Shown: positions 8,898 through 18,203 of the stretch, one piece after another
Numbering within the stretch: position 1 is the stretch's first letter
How the letters are laid out: each line of letters begins with the position of its first letter
Assembly: GCA_014238415.1 (NCBI GenBank)
Contig: JABABA010000002.1
Coordinates: forward strand, 225,288 to 289,287
DNA length: 64,000 nucleotides
DNA from: Planctomycetota bacterium
GTDB lineage: Bacteria; Planctomycetota; UBA1135; GCA-002686595
Reading direction: 5' to 3'
Made by a program: the position numbers and the translations under genes
Notes under the pieces: model-generated
Seen by the model: the letters and a program-made list of their open reading frames with translations, nothing else
What the model was told of the DNA's origin: nothing
Databases searched by the model: none

Positions 8898-10253
8898 ATG
8901 GCGTTCTCCGACCAAGAGGAAAAAGGCCTGCGCGGTTTCCAGGAACTGCTCGGCACTTCATCCGCCCTGGCAGCACGGTATATGGAAGGGGTACATGCTG
9001 CGGACCGTGTCGAGTGGCTTCGCGTGACCCAACCAGAGGAGGCTTGGCGCGTCTTCTTGGAATTGACAGTTGAAGATCAGGCGGATGTACTCGAGCATGC
9101 GGAGGACGACTTACGTCGAACTCTGATTGCCAGGATGAGCGCTGGTGACTTGCGCCATGTGGTAGAGGAGCTGCCTTCTGACGAGGCGGTCGACCTATTG
9201 GCCGAGGCGGATGAGCATCTGGCCGAGGATGTACTTGCAGCGATTCCAGCGGAGACTGCACAGGAGCTGCGCGAGCTTGCGGTCTATGACCCTGATACGG
9301 CCGGCGGTTTGATGGCCACGGAATTTGTAACTGTGGGTCCCACCGAACACATTGGTGATGCGGTCAAGGCGATTCGCAAGCAAGGCGAAGACGCTGAAGA
9401 GGAACTCGCCGTTTTCGTTGTCAATGACGAGGGACAGCCCCTTGGATTCTTGACGGACCGCATCCTGCTTAGTCAACCGATCCACACGCCAGTGGAAGAA
9501 GCCATGGTTGTGCCCGTTACGATCGACGTGCTCGCGGATCAGGAGGACGTTGGCCGCCTGGTTGAGAAGTATGGTCTCATCAGCCTTGGAGTGGTGGACT
9601 CAGCGGGCCTCTTGATCGGAGTGATTTCTGCGGAAGATGCTACCGAAGCCCGTGCCGAAGAGGCAGAGGAAGATCTGCTACGGCTGGTTGGCGCTAGTAC
9701 GGATTCTCTGCACGGACGACCATCCGTTGCTCATCAAGTACGCAGTCGTTTGCCCTTGATGGGTATTACGGTGCTTTCCGGCTTGCTCAGCGCCAAGATC
9801 TTGCGCATGTTCTTGGGAGATGCTGAGGGAGGTGCGGGACCCAGCGACATTCTGCGCTATCTGCCCTTGATCATGGGCCTGGCTGGAAATGTGGGCGTGC
9901 AGTCCAGTACCGTCTTGGTGCGTGCCATGGCCTTGGGAGAGCTAGAGGGTGCTCGACAAAGATCCATGTTGCGTAGTGAGACTTCGGTTGGGCTTGCAAT
10001 GGGCGTTATCTGCGGCTTCGTTATTACCTTGGTGGTGACATGGCTTGAGCCTGGCCAATTGGGCTTGGTGGTGGGCCTTGCCACTCTGATTGCTATAGCG
10101 TTTTCGGCAACCTTGGGCACCAGTGTGCCCGTCGCCTGTCAGAGATTTGGAATCGACCCTGCCATCGTTGCGGGCCCCTTCTTGATTTGCCTGTCGGATA
10201 TTGCGGGTTCGGTCATGTTTGTACTGGTGGCCAAGGGCCTCCTGGACTTATGA
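8898..10253 (+). CDS. mgtE: Magnesium transporter MgtE
   Basis: This 451-residue inner-membrane Mg2+ channel has the usual order. The acidic superhelical N domain (about 30-135) includes EELPSDEAVDLLAEADEH and PDTAGGLMATEF. Paired CBS domains (about 140-260) sense cytosolic Mg2+. The C-terminal membrane domain has about five helices and includes GLAGNVGVQSSTVLVRAMA, the conserved pore-forming segment. In characterised MgtE the N and CBS domains close the pore at high Mg2+, and the same is expected here. The TGA stop overlaps the lepB start in ATGA (10250-10253), so the two are probably translationally coupled. Confidence 0.95.
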   Translation: MAFSDQEEKGLRGFQELLGTSSALAARYMEGVHAADRVEWLRVTQPEEAWRVFLELTVEDQADVLEHAEDDLRRTLIARMSAGDLRHVVEELPSDEAVDLLAEADEHLAEDVLAAIPAETAQELRELAVYDPDTAGGLMATEFVTVGPTEHIGDAVKAIRKQGEDAEEELAVFVVNDEGQPLGFLTDRILLSQPIHTPVEEAMVVPVTIDVLADQEDVGRLVEKYGLISLGVVDSAGLLIGVISAEDATEARAEEAEEDLLRLVGASTDSLHGRPSVAHQVRSRLPLMGITVLSGLLSAKILRMFLGDAEGGAGPSDILRYLPLIMGLAGNVGVQSSTVLVRAMALGELEGARQRSMLRSETSVGLAMGVICGFVITLVVTWLEPGQLGLVVGLATLIAIAFSATLGTSVPVACQRFGIDPAIVAGPFLICLSDIAGSVMFVLVAKGLLDL

Positions 10254-11407
10254 CGCGCATCAGGCGGGCGCTTTGGCTGGCGGCTGGTGTGCTGCTGGTA
10301 GTGGTGATTTTTCAAGCCTATGTGGGTGGAATCTACCCGGTAGCTTCCTCCTCCATGGCCCCAACGCTCTTGCCCGGCGATCAGGTCTTGGTTCTTTACA
10401 ATGCCGCGATTCCTGGGCGAGGTGAGGTAGTGGTGGTGCACGGCGCAGAACCAAATCCGTTGGTCAAGCGTGTGGCGGCCCTGCCCGGGGAGGAGCTTGC
10501 TATCACACCGGATGGGGACCTGTTGGTCAATCGGAGCTACCTGCCAAGGGGTTCTCGTGGTCTGCCCCCAGCCTTGATTGTCGATACCCAACGCAGCTCT
10601 TTTGAGCAGCATTTCACCTGGCCCAATTCAGCACCGATCAGTGAAGGTTCCAGCCAGACGATAGTGCTCAATGGTCTAGATGCGCTCAGGCCAGGTCAGC
10701 AAGCCACACTGTTGCTGCGTAACGGGGTTCATGATGGCTACCTTGATGCTCTGGGTGAGGTGCGCTTTGGCGAGCAAGCCGTTGGGGATGCTCGGGTTTC
10801 GGCACGACTTGAGCTCTTGGATGAGCGCGGACAGCTGCTTGTTCGGCTTAGCGATCAAGGGGACATCTTTGAGGTGCGAGTTGATTGGCGACGGGGAGAG
10901 GTGAGCCAAGGAACTCTCAGTCGGTTGACAGTCAAAGGCGGCGCCATTGAAGTTCGTGAGTCCGAGCCCTTTCAGTTGGAATTGTCATCCGACCTGCTTT
11001 GCCTAACCTTGGACAATTTCGACAACGAAGTCAGGCTAATGACAGATGGGCGGCTGGTCGCAAGCTTCAGTTATTCCAAAGCCTCGCGCCAGAGCGCTGA
11101 TCCTATTGAGCATCGCTTGAGCCTAGGTATTCTTGGTGCGCGTTTGCGGATTGATCGTTTTCGAATCTGGCGAGACTTGCACTACACCTCCCGCGGTCGT
11201 TTTGGCGTTGATCATGCAGTGCGGTTGGAGCCCGATGAGTTGTTCCTGCTTGGAGACAATTCTGATCATTCCACCGACAGCCGTGAGTACGGGCCGGTCA
11301 AGATCGAGCGATTGATAGGACGCGCGGCTTGGATTGTCTGGCCTCCGTCTCGAATGGGGAGGGTCGTAGTGCATTCAGAGGCCGTAGGGGGGGGCTGTGA
11401 GCAGTGA
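10250..11407 (+). CDS. lepB: Signal peptidase I with a large insertion
   Basis: This membrane Ser/Lys protease removes signal peptides from exported proteins. One N-terminal transmembrane helix spans about 7-25. The nucleophile motif SSSMAPTL places Ser35, the general-base Lys is Lys73 in LVKRVAALPGE, and the C-terminal box GDNSDHSTDSREYGPV starts near residue 335. Between them, about residues 105-320 form an extra beta-rich module that ends in RFRIWRDLHYT. Typical enzymes are 180-320 residues and this one is 385. Long forms of this kind are what I recall from planctomycetes. The ATG overlaps the mgtE stop. An in-frame start at 10187 lies inside mgtE and was not used. Confidence 0.92.
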   Translation: MTRIRRALWLAAGVLLVVVIFQAYVGGIYPVASSSMAPTLLPGDQVLVLYNAAIPGRGEVVVVHGAEPNPLVKRVAALPGEELAITPDGDLLVNRSYLPRGSRGLPPALIVDTQRSSFEQHFTWPNSAPISEGSSQTIVLNGLDALRPGQQATLLLRNGVHDGYLDALGEVRFGEQAVGDARVSARLELLDERGQLLVRLSDQGDIFEVRVDWRRGEVSQGTLSRLTVKGGAIEVRESEPFQLELSSDLLCLTLDNFDNEVRLMTDGRLVASFSYSKASRQSADPIEHRLSLGILGARLRIDRFRIWRDLHYTSRGRFGVDHAVRLEPDELFLLGDNSDHSTDSREYGPVKIERLIGRAAWIVWPPSRMGRVVVHSEAVGGGCEQ

Positions 11408-11471
11408 TCCGGGTGCCTGGGTTGCGGTTTAGGCAGAACCAGGGGGCCCACAGGGGGTTCACTAGGGCTAC

Positions 11472-12077
11472 GTGGTAGAAGCTGCACAACAACCATCCGA
11501 GGGTCCCGACGAGGGTGCCCGGCTGATGCTCGCCTGGCAGGCGGGGGATGCCCCAGCCTTTGACGCTTTGGTGCGTCTGCATGCGGACCGTGTGCATGCC
11601 CTACTGGTGCGCTTCTTGGGTCCTCACGCACCATTGGATGATCTGGTCCAAGAGGTGTTCTTGCGGGTGATTCGATCCAAGGAGAATTATCAGCCCAGTG
11701 CACGTTTCACAACTTGGCTCTTCAGAATTGTCTACAACCTCAGCATCAACCACACTCAGCGGCGGCAACCCCAAGCCTTGTCCATGGATGGTGGTCTAGA
11801 GGAAGAAGGTGGTATCGAAGTGCGAGACGAGGTGGTTGCAGACCCTTCAGATTCTCTTCAGCGGGAGGATATCGTTCGCGCTGTCCGCCTGGCGATTGAA
11901 TCCCTGCCCGAGCGACAGCGTATGGCACTGGTGCTCGCTAAATACGAAGAACAATCATACAGCGAAATAGGCGAGGTCCTCGACATGACTGAGAAAGCGG
12001 TCAAGTCCCTCGTTCATCGTGCGCGTGAAAACCTGCGCGGAATTCTAGCCCCTCTTCTGACAGAGGAACTCCTATGA
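11472..12077 (+). CDS. RNA polymerase ECF sigma factor
   Basis: This 201-residue sigma-70 family protein has region 2 (LDDLVQEVFLRVIRSKENY, then RFTTWLFRIVYNLSINHTQRR) and region 4 with its DNA-binding helix-turn-helix (LPERQRMALVLAKYEEQSYS, then IGEVLDMTEKAVKSLVHRAR). It lacks regions 1 and 3, as expected for an ECF sigma. The start is GTG. The gene overlaps the zinc-finger anti-sigma gene by ATGA, the usual arrangement for a sigma held inactive at the membrane. The third gene, at 12725, is presumably part of the same signalling operon. The inducing signal is not evident. Confidence 0.93.
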   Translation: MVEAAQQPSEGPDEGARLMLAWQAGDAPAFDALVRLHADRVHALLVRFLGPHAPLDDLVQEVFLRVIRSKENYQPSARFTTWLFRIVYNLSINHTQRRQPQALSMDGGLEEEGGIEVRDEVVADPSDSLQREDIVRAVRLAIESLPERQRMALVLAKYEEQSYSEIGEVLDMTEKAVKSLVHRARENLRGILAPLLTEELL

Positions 12078-12721
12078 CTGCCCCCCCCCAAATGACTCCC
12101 TGCAACCAGTTTCAATTGACGCTCTTGCGGCGCTTGAGCGAAGGTACTCTTGCTTTCCTGAATGAGCAGGACCAGGCACATGTGACAGCCTGTTCTGCAT
12201 GCCGCAACATGCTAGAAGAAGAGCAGGCTCTTGAGAGTCTGATGAGCAATGACCAGTTGTCTGTCCTTTCTGAAGCTTCGGTTGATCGTTTGGTCAAGCG
12301 TCTGCATGTTCGCTTGGACACGGCGATTTGGAAGTTGTTGGAACGTGATGTGGTTCCGACTCCTCCTCCAGATCTCGGAGATCGGATTCTGGCGCGTCTC
12401 CGAGATGATGCGGAACTCGTTCCGAAGGAGATTCCTCAACCTCAATTCAATCAATGGTTGCGGGCCACGCTGGCCGTGGCTGCGGCGGTTCTGGTGTTTT
12501 GGTTTGCGCCCTGGACGCAGGAGCCTCATGTTTCCCCCGAGGCGCTTTCTTCCGAAATCCTGCTGGAGGACCTGTCAGCTGCTGACGCGGAACTCCTGGA
12601 TTGGTTGGATGTCCTGGAGCAGTGGGAGACCTTGCGTGGGATGGAAGCCCTTGAGGCAGATACGCTGGCAACTTTGGACGCGGGAGAGTTGTTGTTGCTG
12701 AATCTTGGGGAGGCGAACTAG
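12074..12721 (+). CDS. Membrane zinc-finger anti-sigma factor
   Basis: This 215-residue protein has an N-terminal cytosolic H-x3-C-x2-C anti-sigma zinc site (His36, Cys40, Cys43). A single transmembrane segment near residues 133-150 (LRATLAVAAAVLVFWFAPW) leads to an acidic extracytoplasmic tail. It is coupled by ATGA to the ECF sigma gene. It is expected to bind that sigma and release it after regulated loss of the anti-sigma. The tail is rich in Leu, Glu and Asp (EILLEDLSAADAELLDWLD) and has no recognised sensor domain. Confidence 0.85.
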   Translation: MTAPPQMTPCNQFQLTLLRRLSEGTLAFLNEQDQAHVTACSACRNMLEEEQALESLMSNDQLSVLSEASVDRLVKRLHVRLDTAIWKLLERDVVPTPPPDLGDRILARLRDDAELVPKEIPQPQFNQWLRATLAVAAAVLVFWFAPWTQEPHVSPEALSSEILLEDLSAADAELLDWLDVLEQWETLRGMEALEADTLATLDAGELLLLNLGEAN

Positions 12722-12724
12722 GTC

Positions 12725-13738
12725 ATGTTCTTTGGTCGTTTGATTGCTGTTGTCCCTCTGCTGGTTCCGGCGGGTTTGTTGATTTCTGATAGCACTGGCC
12801 TTGGAGATAATCCCAAGGAGGAGCGCTTGATTCAGGTTGCCAAACGCTGGAACTCCATGTCCCCGGAGCGCCGTCTTGAGTTGCGTAAGCGTTTCAGCGA
12901 GTTGCAAGAACTTGAGCCCGCTGAGCGCTCTCATATGCGCCGTTTGGTTGAGCGGCTGAAGAGTATTGAAAGTGGAATGGAATTGACACTTGATGAGAGC
13001 GCAAGCAAGCGTCTGGCTGGACTCGATCACGAAAAACGCGTCAAGGTCTTGCGGGAAATGGTTGCGGCAGAGGCTTCGTCGGAGGCTCAAGCCCTCTTGC
13101 ATCGTCTGCCTCAAGCGGTACGCAAGAGCATACCGGACTTGCCATCGAATGAGCGTCGTGCACTGTTGACCAAGACACGGAAGTCACGTCTTGGTCGCCT
13201 TCTGAATGCAGTCTCCGAAAATCCGAAACGCCTCGGGTTCAGTAAGCGTGAAGCTGCCAGATTGCTCAATTTAGATGAGGGCGCCCGCCGGGAGGCACTT
13301 CTACTTGCGCTCAAGGTGAGGGCCCTCAAGGTGCTGGATGCCCAGAAGGGGCCCCGTAAGGTTGGGTATCGCAAGCGCCAGCGTTTTGAGCATTTGGATC
13401 CGGAGAGCTTTGCCCGGGCATTCATGCGCTACTCGCGAGACCATCCCAGCGCTCTCCATGAGGTCATCCCTGGTATGGCCGAGGCCACTTCTGTCACAGC
13501 CCTGCTGCGTCGAGCTATTGACCCGCGCGCAGAGGAGTATCTGGAGTTTGCGGATGATGACCCGGTCATGCGCTTGCATAAAGTGCAGTATCGCCAACGC
13601 AATCGTGTCATGCGGGTCTTGCGTAGAGAGCACCTCGTGTCTCCAAAGCGGTTGTCCGAGCTTGAGGATGCACCCGACGGGGAGGTGTTGCGAGAAGCTA
13701 CCCGGCTATTGGCCGGACGCTTGTTGACCAGGGACTGA
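12725..13738 (+). CDS. Exported helical protein, DUF3106-like, of the sigma operon
   Basis: This 337-residue protein has an N-terminal hydrophobic export signal (GRLIAVVPLLVPAGLLI). A long run of charged helices follows. The segment RWNSMSPERRLELRKRFSEL resembles the repeated W..lsp.eR..l..r...w pattern of DUF3106 proteins. The rest is very rich in Arg, Leu and Glu with no catalytic motif. It starts 3 bp after the anti-sigma stop. By position it is probably an extracytoplasmic partner of the anti-sigma factor, comparable to CpxP/RseB-like or heavy-metal-resistance helical proteins, but this is inference. Confidence 0.7.
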   Translation: MFFGRLIAVVPLLVPAGLLISDSTGLGDNPKEERLIQVAKRWNSMSPERRLELRKRFSELQELEPAERSHMRRLVERLKSIESGMELTLDESASKRLAGLDHEKRVKVLREMVAAEASSEAQALLHRLPQAVRKSIPDLPSNERRALLTKTRKSRLGRLLNAVSENPKRLGFSKREAARLLNLDEGARREALLLALKVRALKVLDAQKGPRKVGYRKRQRFEHLDPESFARAFMRYSRDHPSALHEVIPGMAEATSVTALLRRAIDPRAEEYLEFADDDPVMRLHKVQYRQRNRVMRVLRREHLVSPKRLSELEDAPDGEVLREATRLLAGRLLTRD

Positions 13739-13782
13739 ATAGGGACCCTCTTGAGGGCCGGGCTGGCATTACCCTGTCTCGG

Positions 13783-14979
13783 GTGCAGAACGAGATCCAG
13801 CTTCCCCCCTTAGCCAACGTGCCGGTTGTGTGTATTGAGGATGTTCTTGAGCAGCCTACGCACGGATTGGTGATTGATCTGCGTTCGCCAGGTGAGTACG
13901 CCCATGATCATGTGCCTGGCGCATTGAATGTTCCGCTCTTGGATGATGCGGGCCGTGCATTGGTGGGGTTTGCCTACACTCAAGAGTCTCCTGGTGCGGG
14001 ATTTCAACACGGGCAGGCCTTGATCGAGGCGCGCATTGCAGAACTGGTGCGAGAGGTCGCGGAGTTGGCGGGCTGGGATGCGCCGGAACTTGATCCTGTT
14101 CGGGTTGTCCGTGCCGCGACCCAGGCGGGTCTGGAGAAGCTCGATGATCTCGTGGCACCTCAACCATCCAGTTCCCTACAGCAAGGCGCTGTTGTGTTGC
14201 ACTGCTGGCGTGGTGGCTTGCGATCTCGTTCAGTTGTTGGGCTGCTGCGTGCCATGGGTCTCGATCGTGCGGTCGGTCTACATGGTGGCTACAAGGCCTA
14301 TCGCAGCCTTGTGATCGAAGAGCTTGAACAGTGGAGCTCCAGACAAACTTATGTTCTGCGCGGCCTGACCGGCGTGGGCAAGACTCTGGTGTTGCGCGAG
14401 ATAGAACGCCTGCGGCCAGGCTGGACACTTGACCTGGAAGGCTGCGCGGGCCACCGCTCCAGCCTGTTGGGCATGGTTGGGCTGAACCCAGTCAGTCAAA
14501 AGGAATTCGAGAGCCGCGTGGCCACTTGTCTGCGCCATCGCCCCGTAGGTCCGTTGGTGCTGGAGGGTGAGAGCCGCAGGGTGGGAGATGCTGTGATCCC
14601 TGAACAGGTCTGGGTAGCGCTTGACGGGGGCGGGAACGTGCTGCTGCGTGCCGACATACCCCGCCGCATCGAAGTTCTGGCCACTGATTATCTTGCTCAA
14701 CCAAAAGCCTTGCCCAAGCTGCGTGACCAATTGATCAAGGTGGAAGAGCGTATGCATGGCGCCCCTGACTTGCCTGGGTTGTTGGATGCGGGGCGCATTG
14801 ATGAACTGGTGAAAACACTTCTTACAGACTACTACGATCCCCTCTACCTTCATTCTGAAGTGGGGCGGTCTTATGCTTGTGAAATCGACGCTTCCGATGT
14901 CAGTCGAGCTGCACTTGACGTGGTTGATTGGATTGAGGGCATGGCTGAGATCAAGACCGCTGGAGCAATTCATGGTTGA
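13783..14979 (+). CDS. selU: tRNA 2-selenouridine synthase SelU
   Basis: This 398-residue enzyme replaces the sulfur of 2-thiouridine at tRNA position 34 with selenium, through a geranylated intermediate, using selenophosphate. The N-terminal rhodanese domain has LVIDLRSPGEYAHDHVPGA and the active-site loop HCWRGGLRSRS with its Cys. A P-loop domain follows, with GLTGVGKT as Walker A, then DLEGCAGHRSSLLG. The layout matches E. coli YbbB/SelU. The start is GTG. Its last 8 bp overlap the DoxX-like gene. Its presence implies that the organism makes selenophosphate, but selD is not in the window. Confidence 0.92.
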   Translation: MQNEIQLPPLANVPVVCIEDVLEQPTHGLVIDLRSPGEYAHDHVPGALNVPLLDDAGRALVGFAYTQESPGAGFQHGQALIEARIAELVREVAELAGWDAPELDPVRVVRAATQAGLEKLDDLVAPQPSSSLQQGAVVLHCWRGGLRSRSVVGLLRAMGLDRAVGLHGGYKAYRSLVIEELEQWSSRQTYVLRGLTGVGKTLVLREIERLRPGWTLDLEGCAGHRSSLLGMVGLNPVSQKEFESRVATCLRHRPVGPLVLEGESRRVGDAVIPEQVWVALDGGGNVLLRADIPRRIEVLATDYLAQPKALPKLRDQLIKVEERMHGAPDLPGLLDAGRIDELVKTLLTDYYDPLYLHSEVGRSYACEIDASDVSRAALDVVDWIEGMAEIKTAGAIHG

Positions 14980-15358
14980 AACAGCAGCACTTCCCAAATG
15001 GTTATGGATCCCACGCTTGATCGCGGCGGTGATCATTGGGCAAACCCTTTATTTCAAGTTCACCGGTGCGGAGCTGCCCGTACAGATTTTTGAGACTTTG
15101 GGGGCCGAGCCCGAGGGGCGTATCGGCACGGCGGTGCTGGAGCTTATTGCCGTCATCCTGCTCATCATTCGTCCGGGGCTAGGTGGGGCTTTGGCCGCGG
15201 CGTTGATGGTTGGGGCAATTGGCGCACACCTCGGCCCTCTGGGCATCGAGGTCGACGGGGACAGCACCCTTTTCATCATGGCGCTTGTTGCTCTTCTGTC
15301 AAGTTGCCTGGTGGCCTGGGTGGATCGAAGAACTGTGCCTTTGTTGTGCAAGGTATGA
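14972..15358 (+). CDS. DoxX-like four-helix membrane protein
   Basis: This 128-residue integral membrane protein has four predicted helices. The first, PRLIAAVIIGQTLYFKFTGA, carries the basic-residue and Gly pattern of DoxX-family proteins. The next two are VLELIAVILLIIRPGLGGAL and ALMVGAIGAHLGPL. Function is unknown, and relatives have been linked to quinone or redox processes. I chose the Met at 14972, which overlaps selU by 8 bp. An upstream start at 14873 would lie deep inside selU. Confidence 0.75.
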   Translation: MVETAALPKWLWIPRLIAAVIIGQTLYFKFTGAELPVQIFETLGAEPEGRIGTAVLELIAVILLIIRPGLGGALAAALMVGAIGAHLGPLGIEVDGDSTLFIMALVALLSSCLVAWVDRRTVPLLCKV

Positions 15359-15478
15359 AGCTAGAGCAATTCTCATGCGGTCAGTTGGTTTGCACTATCT
15401 GACCCTGGCGTCCTTGGCCCTGCTTCAGGGTTGATGGTGCTCATGGGGGCTATCTGAAGTCGTATCCTCTGCTCTGTC

Positions 15479-18118
15479 ATGTCCAATCAAACCACTCAAC
15501 AGGCGCCGCCTGTCGCCAAGCACCGTAGAGACTATTCCCCAGCGCCCTTCGCTTTCCGGTCGGTGGACTTACATTTTGAGCTGGACGAGAACGAGACCTT
15601 GGTCCACTCGACCATTGCCGTAGAACGGGTAGGGGCACCCGGAGCCAGTCTTGAATTGGTGGGGGAGAATCTCGAAACCCTTGGGGTTTGGATCGACGAT
15701 CAGGAACTCACAAGCGCGGATTACACGATCAACGATGATTGTCTGATATTTGGGCGAGTTCCCGATGCATTCGTTCTGAGGATGAGTGTGCGTGTCCATC
15801 CAGAGACAAACACCAGTTGCTCAGGCCTTTATCGCGCAAGTGATATTTTTTGTACCCAATGTGAGGCTGAGGGTTTTCGACGCATCACCTGGTTTCAGGA
15901 CCGGCCAGATGTGATGGCTGTTTATTCTGTGACCATTGACGCCAGGCCTGAACTTGCTCCGGTGATGCTCTCCAATGGCAACAAGGTAGCTGAGGAGGTG
16001 CTTTCAGACGGGCGCCATCGTGTTCGCTGGGAAGATCCATTCCCCAAGCCGAGTTATCTGTTCGCGCTGGTAGCAGGGGATCTTGCTTGTCATGCGGGCA
16101 CCTTCACAACAGCCTCCGGGCGAGAGGTGGCGTTGGAAATCTGGGTCGAACCGCGCAACATAGACGCCTGTGACCATGCGCTGCAGAGCCTGAAGGACTC
16201 CATGAAGTGGGATGAGGAGACCTTTGGTTTGGAGTACGACCTGGACATCTACATGATCGTCGCTGTTGGGGATTTCAATATGGGCGCCATGGAGAACAAG
16301 GGGCTCAACGTATTCAACTCCAAGTTTGTGCTGGCCAGGCCAGAAACAGCTACGGATAACGAGTACGAGGGCGTGCAGGCGGTCATCGGTCACGAGTATT
16401 TCCATAACTGGACCGGTAATCGGGTGACTTGCAAGGATTGGTTCCAACTGACCTTGAAGGAGGGGTTGACTGTTTATCGCGACCGTAGATTCACGTCGGA
16501 TATGACGTCTGAGCCGGTCAAGCGCATCAGCGATGTGAGGCAGTTACGCAGTCGTCAGTTTCCTGAAGACGCGGGCCCCCTCTCCCATCCGATTCGGCCT
16601 GAGTCCTATGTTGCCATGGACAACTTCTACACCGCTACCGTATATGAGAAGGGCGCTGAGGTAGTGGCTATGTACGCCACGATCCTGGGAAGAGATGGAT
16701 TCCGGAAGGGCATGGACTTGTACTTTGAGCGTCACGACGGCATGGCAGTGAGCTGCGATGACTTTCGGGCAGCTATGGCGGATGCCAATGGACGCGACCT
16801 CAGCCAATTCGAGCAGTGGTACTTGCAGTCAGGTACTCCGCGCTTGACCGTTGATGAAAATTGGGATGAGCAGCAGGGGCAGTTCACCCTGACTCTGGAG
16901 CAGGCGCCTGGCGCAAGTGCGCCTGAGGATTCTCCGCCTCTACACATGCCCGTGCGCGTGGGCTTGTTGGGCCCCGATGGGCAGGACTTGCCCTTGGTCT
17001 TGGCTGGTTGCGAGGAGGGCTCCACAGAACACGTGCTGGAACTCACCACAAAGACTGCGTCATTCACTTTTTCAGGTCTCAGCGCGAGGCCGGTGGCCAG
17101 CGTTCTGCGTGGCTTCTCTGCGCCGGTGATTCTGAATCATGAGCGGCAGTCCGGGGACCTGGAGTTCTTGTTGGCTAATGACTGTGATCCGTTCAATCGC
17201 TGGGAAGCGTGTCAGACCCTGGCGCGTACATTGATCCTAGGCTTGGTGGATGACCTCGCAGCAGGTCGTCCGTTGTCTCTCGATCCGAATTTCGTCAGCG
17301 CATTCAAATCGGTGGTCACGGACCCCAACCTTGACGGTTCCATACGTTCCCTGATGCTAACGATGCCCGTGGAAGAGGAACTGGCCCAGTTCATGGACGT
17401 GATCGATCCAGATGCCCTGTTCGTCGCGCGGAATTTTGTGCGGGAGGCAGTGGGCAAGGCCCTGCTCGCGGAATTTCAAGCTCTTCACCAGGCCAACAGG
17501 CCAAGCGGTCCCTATCAAGCCAACGCTCGAGAGATCGGCCGCCGGCGTGCTCAGCACGCAGCCTTGGCTTATATCGTCGCCGCAGGCGAAGGAGAGACTC
17601 TTGCCCTCCAGGACTTTGAAGCTGCCGACAACATGAGTGACTCGGCTGCTGCCTTTTGGTGTTTGGTGCAGGTGGATTGTCCTGCCAGGAAGACTGCTCT
17701 TGAAGCCTTCTACAAGCGGTGGAAGGACGATCCTTTGGTGCTGGACAAGTGGTTCATGCTTCAGGCCACCTGCCGTTTGCCTCTAGGAGCCAAGAGGGCC
17801 GCGAGCTTGGTTCAGCACCCTGCTTTTGACATTTCCAAACCCAACCGGGTCCGATCCGTGCTGCACGCGTTTGCCATTGGCGATCAAACCGGATTCAATG
17901 TGATCACAGGGGACGGCTACCGTTTCGTTGCCCAGCACCTGATTGAACTTGATCGAATCAATCCCCAGGTTGCGTCTCGCCTGGCTGGAGCCTACTCCAA
18001 CTGGCGCCGGTTTGACGCCACCCGACAGAGGATTGTCCAGGAGGTGCTCAAGGGGGTGCTTGACTCCAAGCCCTCTTATAATGTGCGCGAGGTGGTGGAG
18101 CGAATGCTGGGGGATTGA
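15479..18118 (+). CDS. pepN: Aminopeptidase N (M1 family)
   Basis: This cytosolic zinc aminopeptidase trims N-terminal residues from peptides. At 879 residues it has the proteobacterial PepN length and layout. The exopeptidase motif GAMEN is at 269-273. The zinc site HEYFH is at 305-309 with Glu328 as third ligand, in HEYFHNWTGNRVTCKDW. The catalytic Tyr region is ATVYEKGAEVV. The long helical C-terminal domain follows. No signal peptide is present. A 6-bp GC-rich hairpin sits directly after the stop codon, so the gene is probably monocistronic. Confidence 0.96.
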   Translation: MSNQTTQQAPPVAKHRRDYSPAPFAFRSVDLHFELDENETLVHSTIAVERVGAPGASLELVGENLETLGVWIDDQELTSADYTINDDCLIFGRVPDAFVLRMSVRVHPETNTSCSGLYRASDIFCTQCEAEGFRRITWFQDRPDVMAVYSVTIDARPELAPVMLSNGNKVAEEVLSDGRHRVRWEDPFPKPSYLFALVAGDLACHAGTFTTASGREVALEIWVEPRNIDACDHALQSLKDSMKWDEETFGLEYDLDIYMIVAVGDFNMGAMENKGLNVFNSKFVLARPETATDNEYEGVQAVIGHEYFHNWTGNRVTCKDWFQLTLKEGLTVYRDRRFTSDMTSEPVKRISDVRQLRSRQFPEDAGPLSHPIRPESYVAMDNFYTATVYEKGAEVVAMYATILGRDGFRKGMDLYFERHDGMAVSCDDFRAAMADANGRDLSQFEQWYLQSGTPRLTVDENWDEQQGQFTLTLEQAPGASAPEDSPPLHMPVRVGLLGPDGQDLPLVLAGCEEGSTEHVLELTTKTASFTFSGLSARPVASVLRGFSAPVILNHERQSGDLEFLLANDCDPFNRWEACQTLARTLILGLVDDLAAGRPLSLDPNFVSAFKSVVTDPNLDGSIRSLMLTMPVEEELAQFMDVIDPDALFVARNFVREAVGKALLAEFQALHQANRPSGPYQANAREIGRRRAQHAALAYIVAAGEGETLALQDFEAADNMSDSAAAFWCLVQVDCPARKTALEAFYKRWKDDPLVLDKWFMLQATCRLPLGAKRAASLVQHPAFDISKPNRVRSVLHAFAIGDQTGFNVITGDGYRFVAQHLIELDRINPQVASRLAGAYSNWRRFDATRQRIVQEVLKGVLDSKPSYNVREVVERMLGD

Positions 18119-18119
18119 A

Positions 18120-18135
18120 TGGGTGCTCGCACCCA
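18120..18135. terminator. Hairpin after pepN stop, between convergent genes
   Basis: TGGGTG (18120-18125), tetraloop CTCG, CACCCA (18130-18135), two bases after the pepN TGA. It has a strong GC stem but no U-tract. It lies in the 85-bp gap between pepN and the convergent lipoprotein gene ending at 18204. Confidence 0.45.
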
Positions 18136-18203
18136 CTCTCGCTCCCCCAGCACAAAGCCCTCGCTACCTGTCGGCTTTCAGAAGAATTCTCGCAGTCTTC
18201 TCA

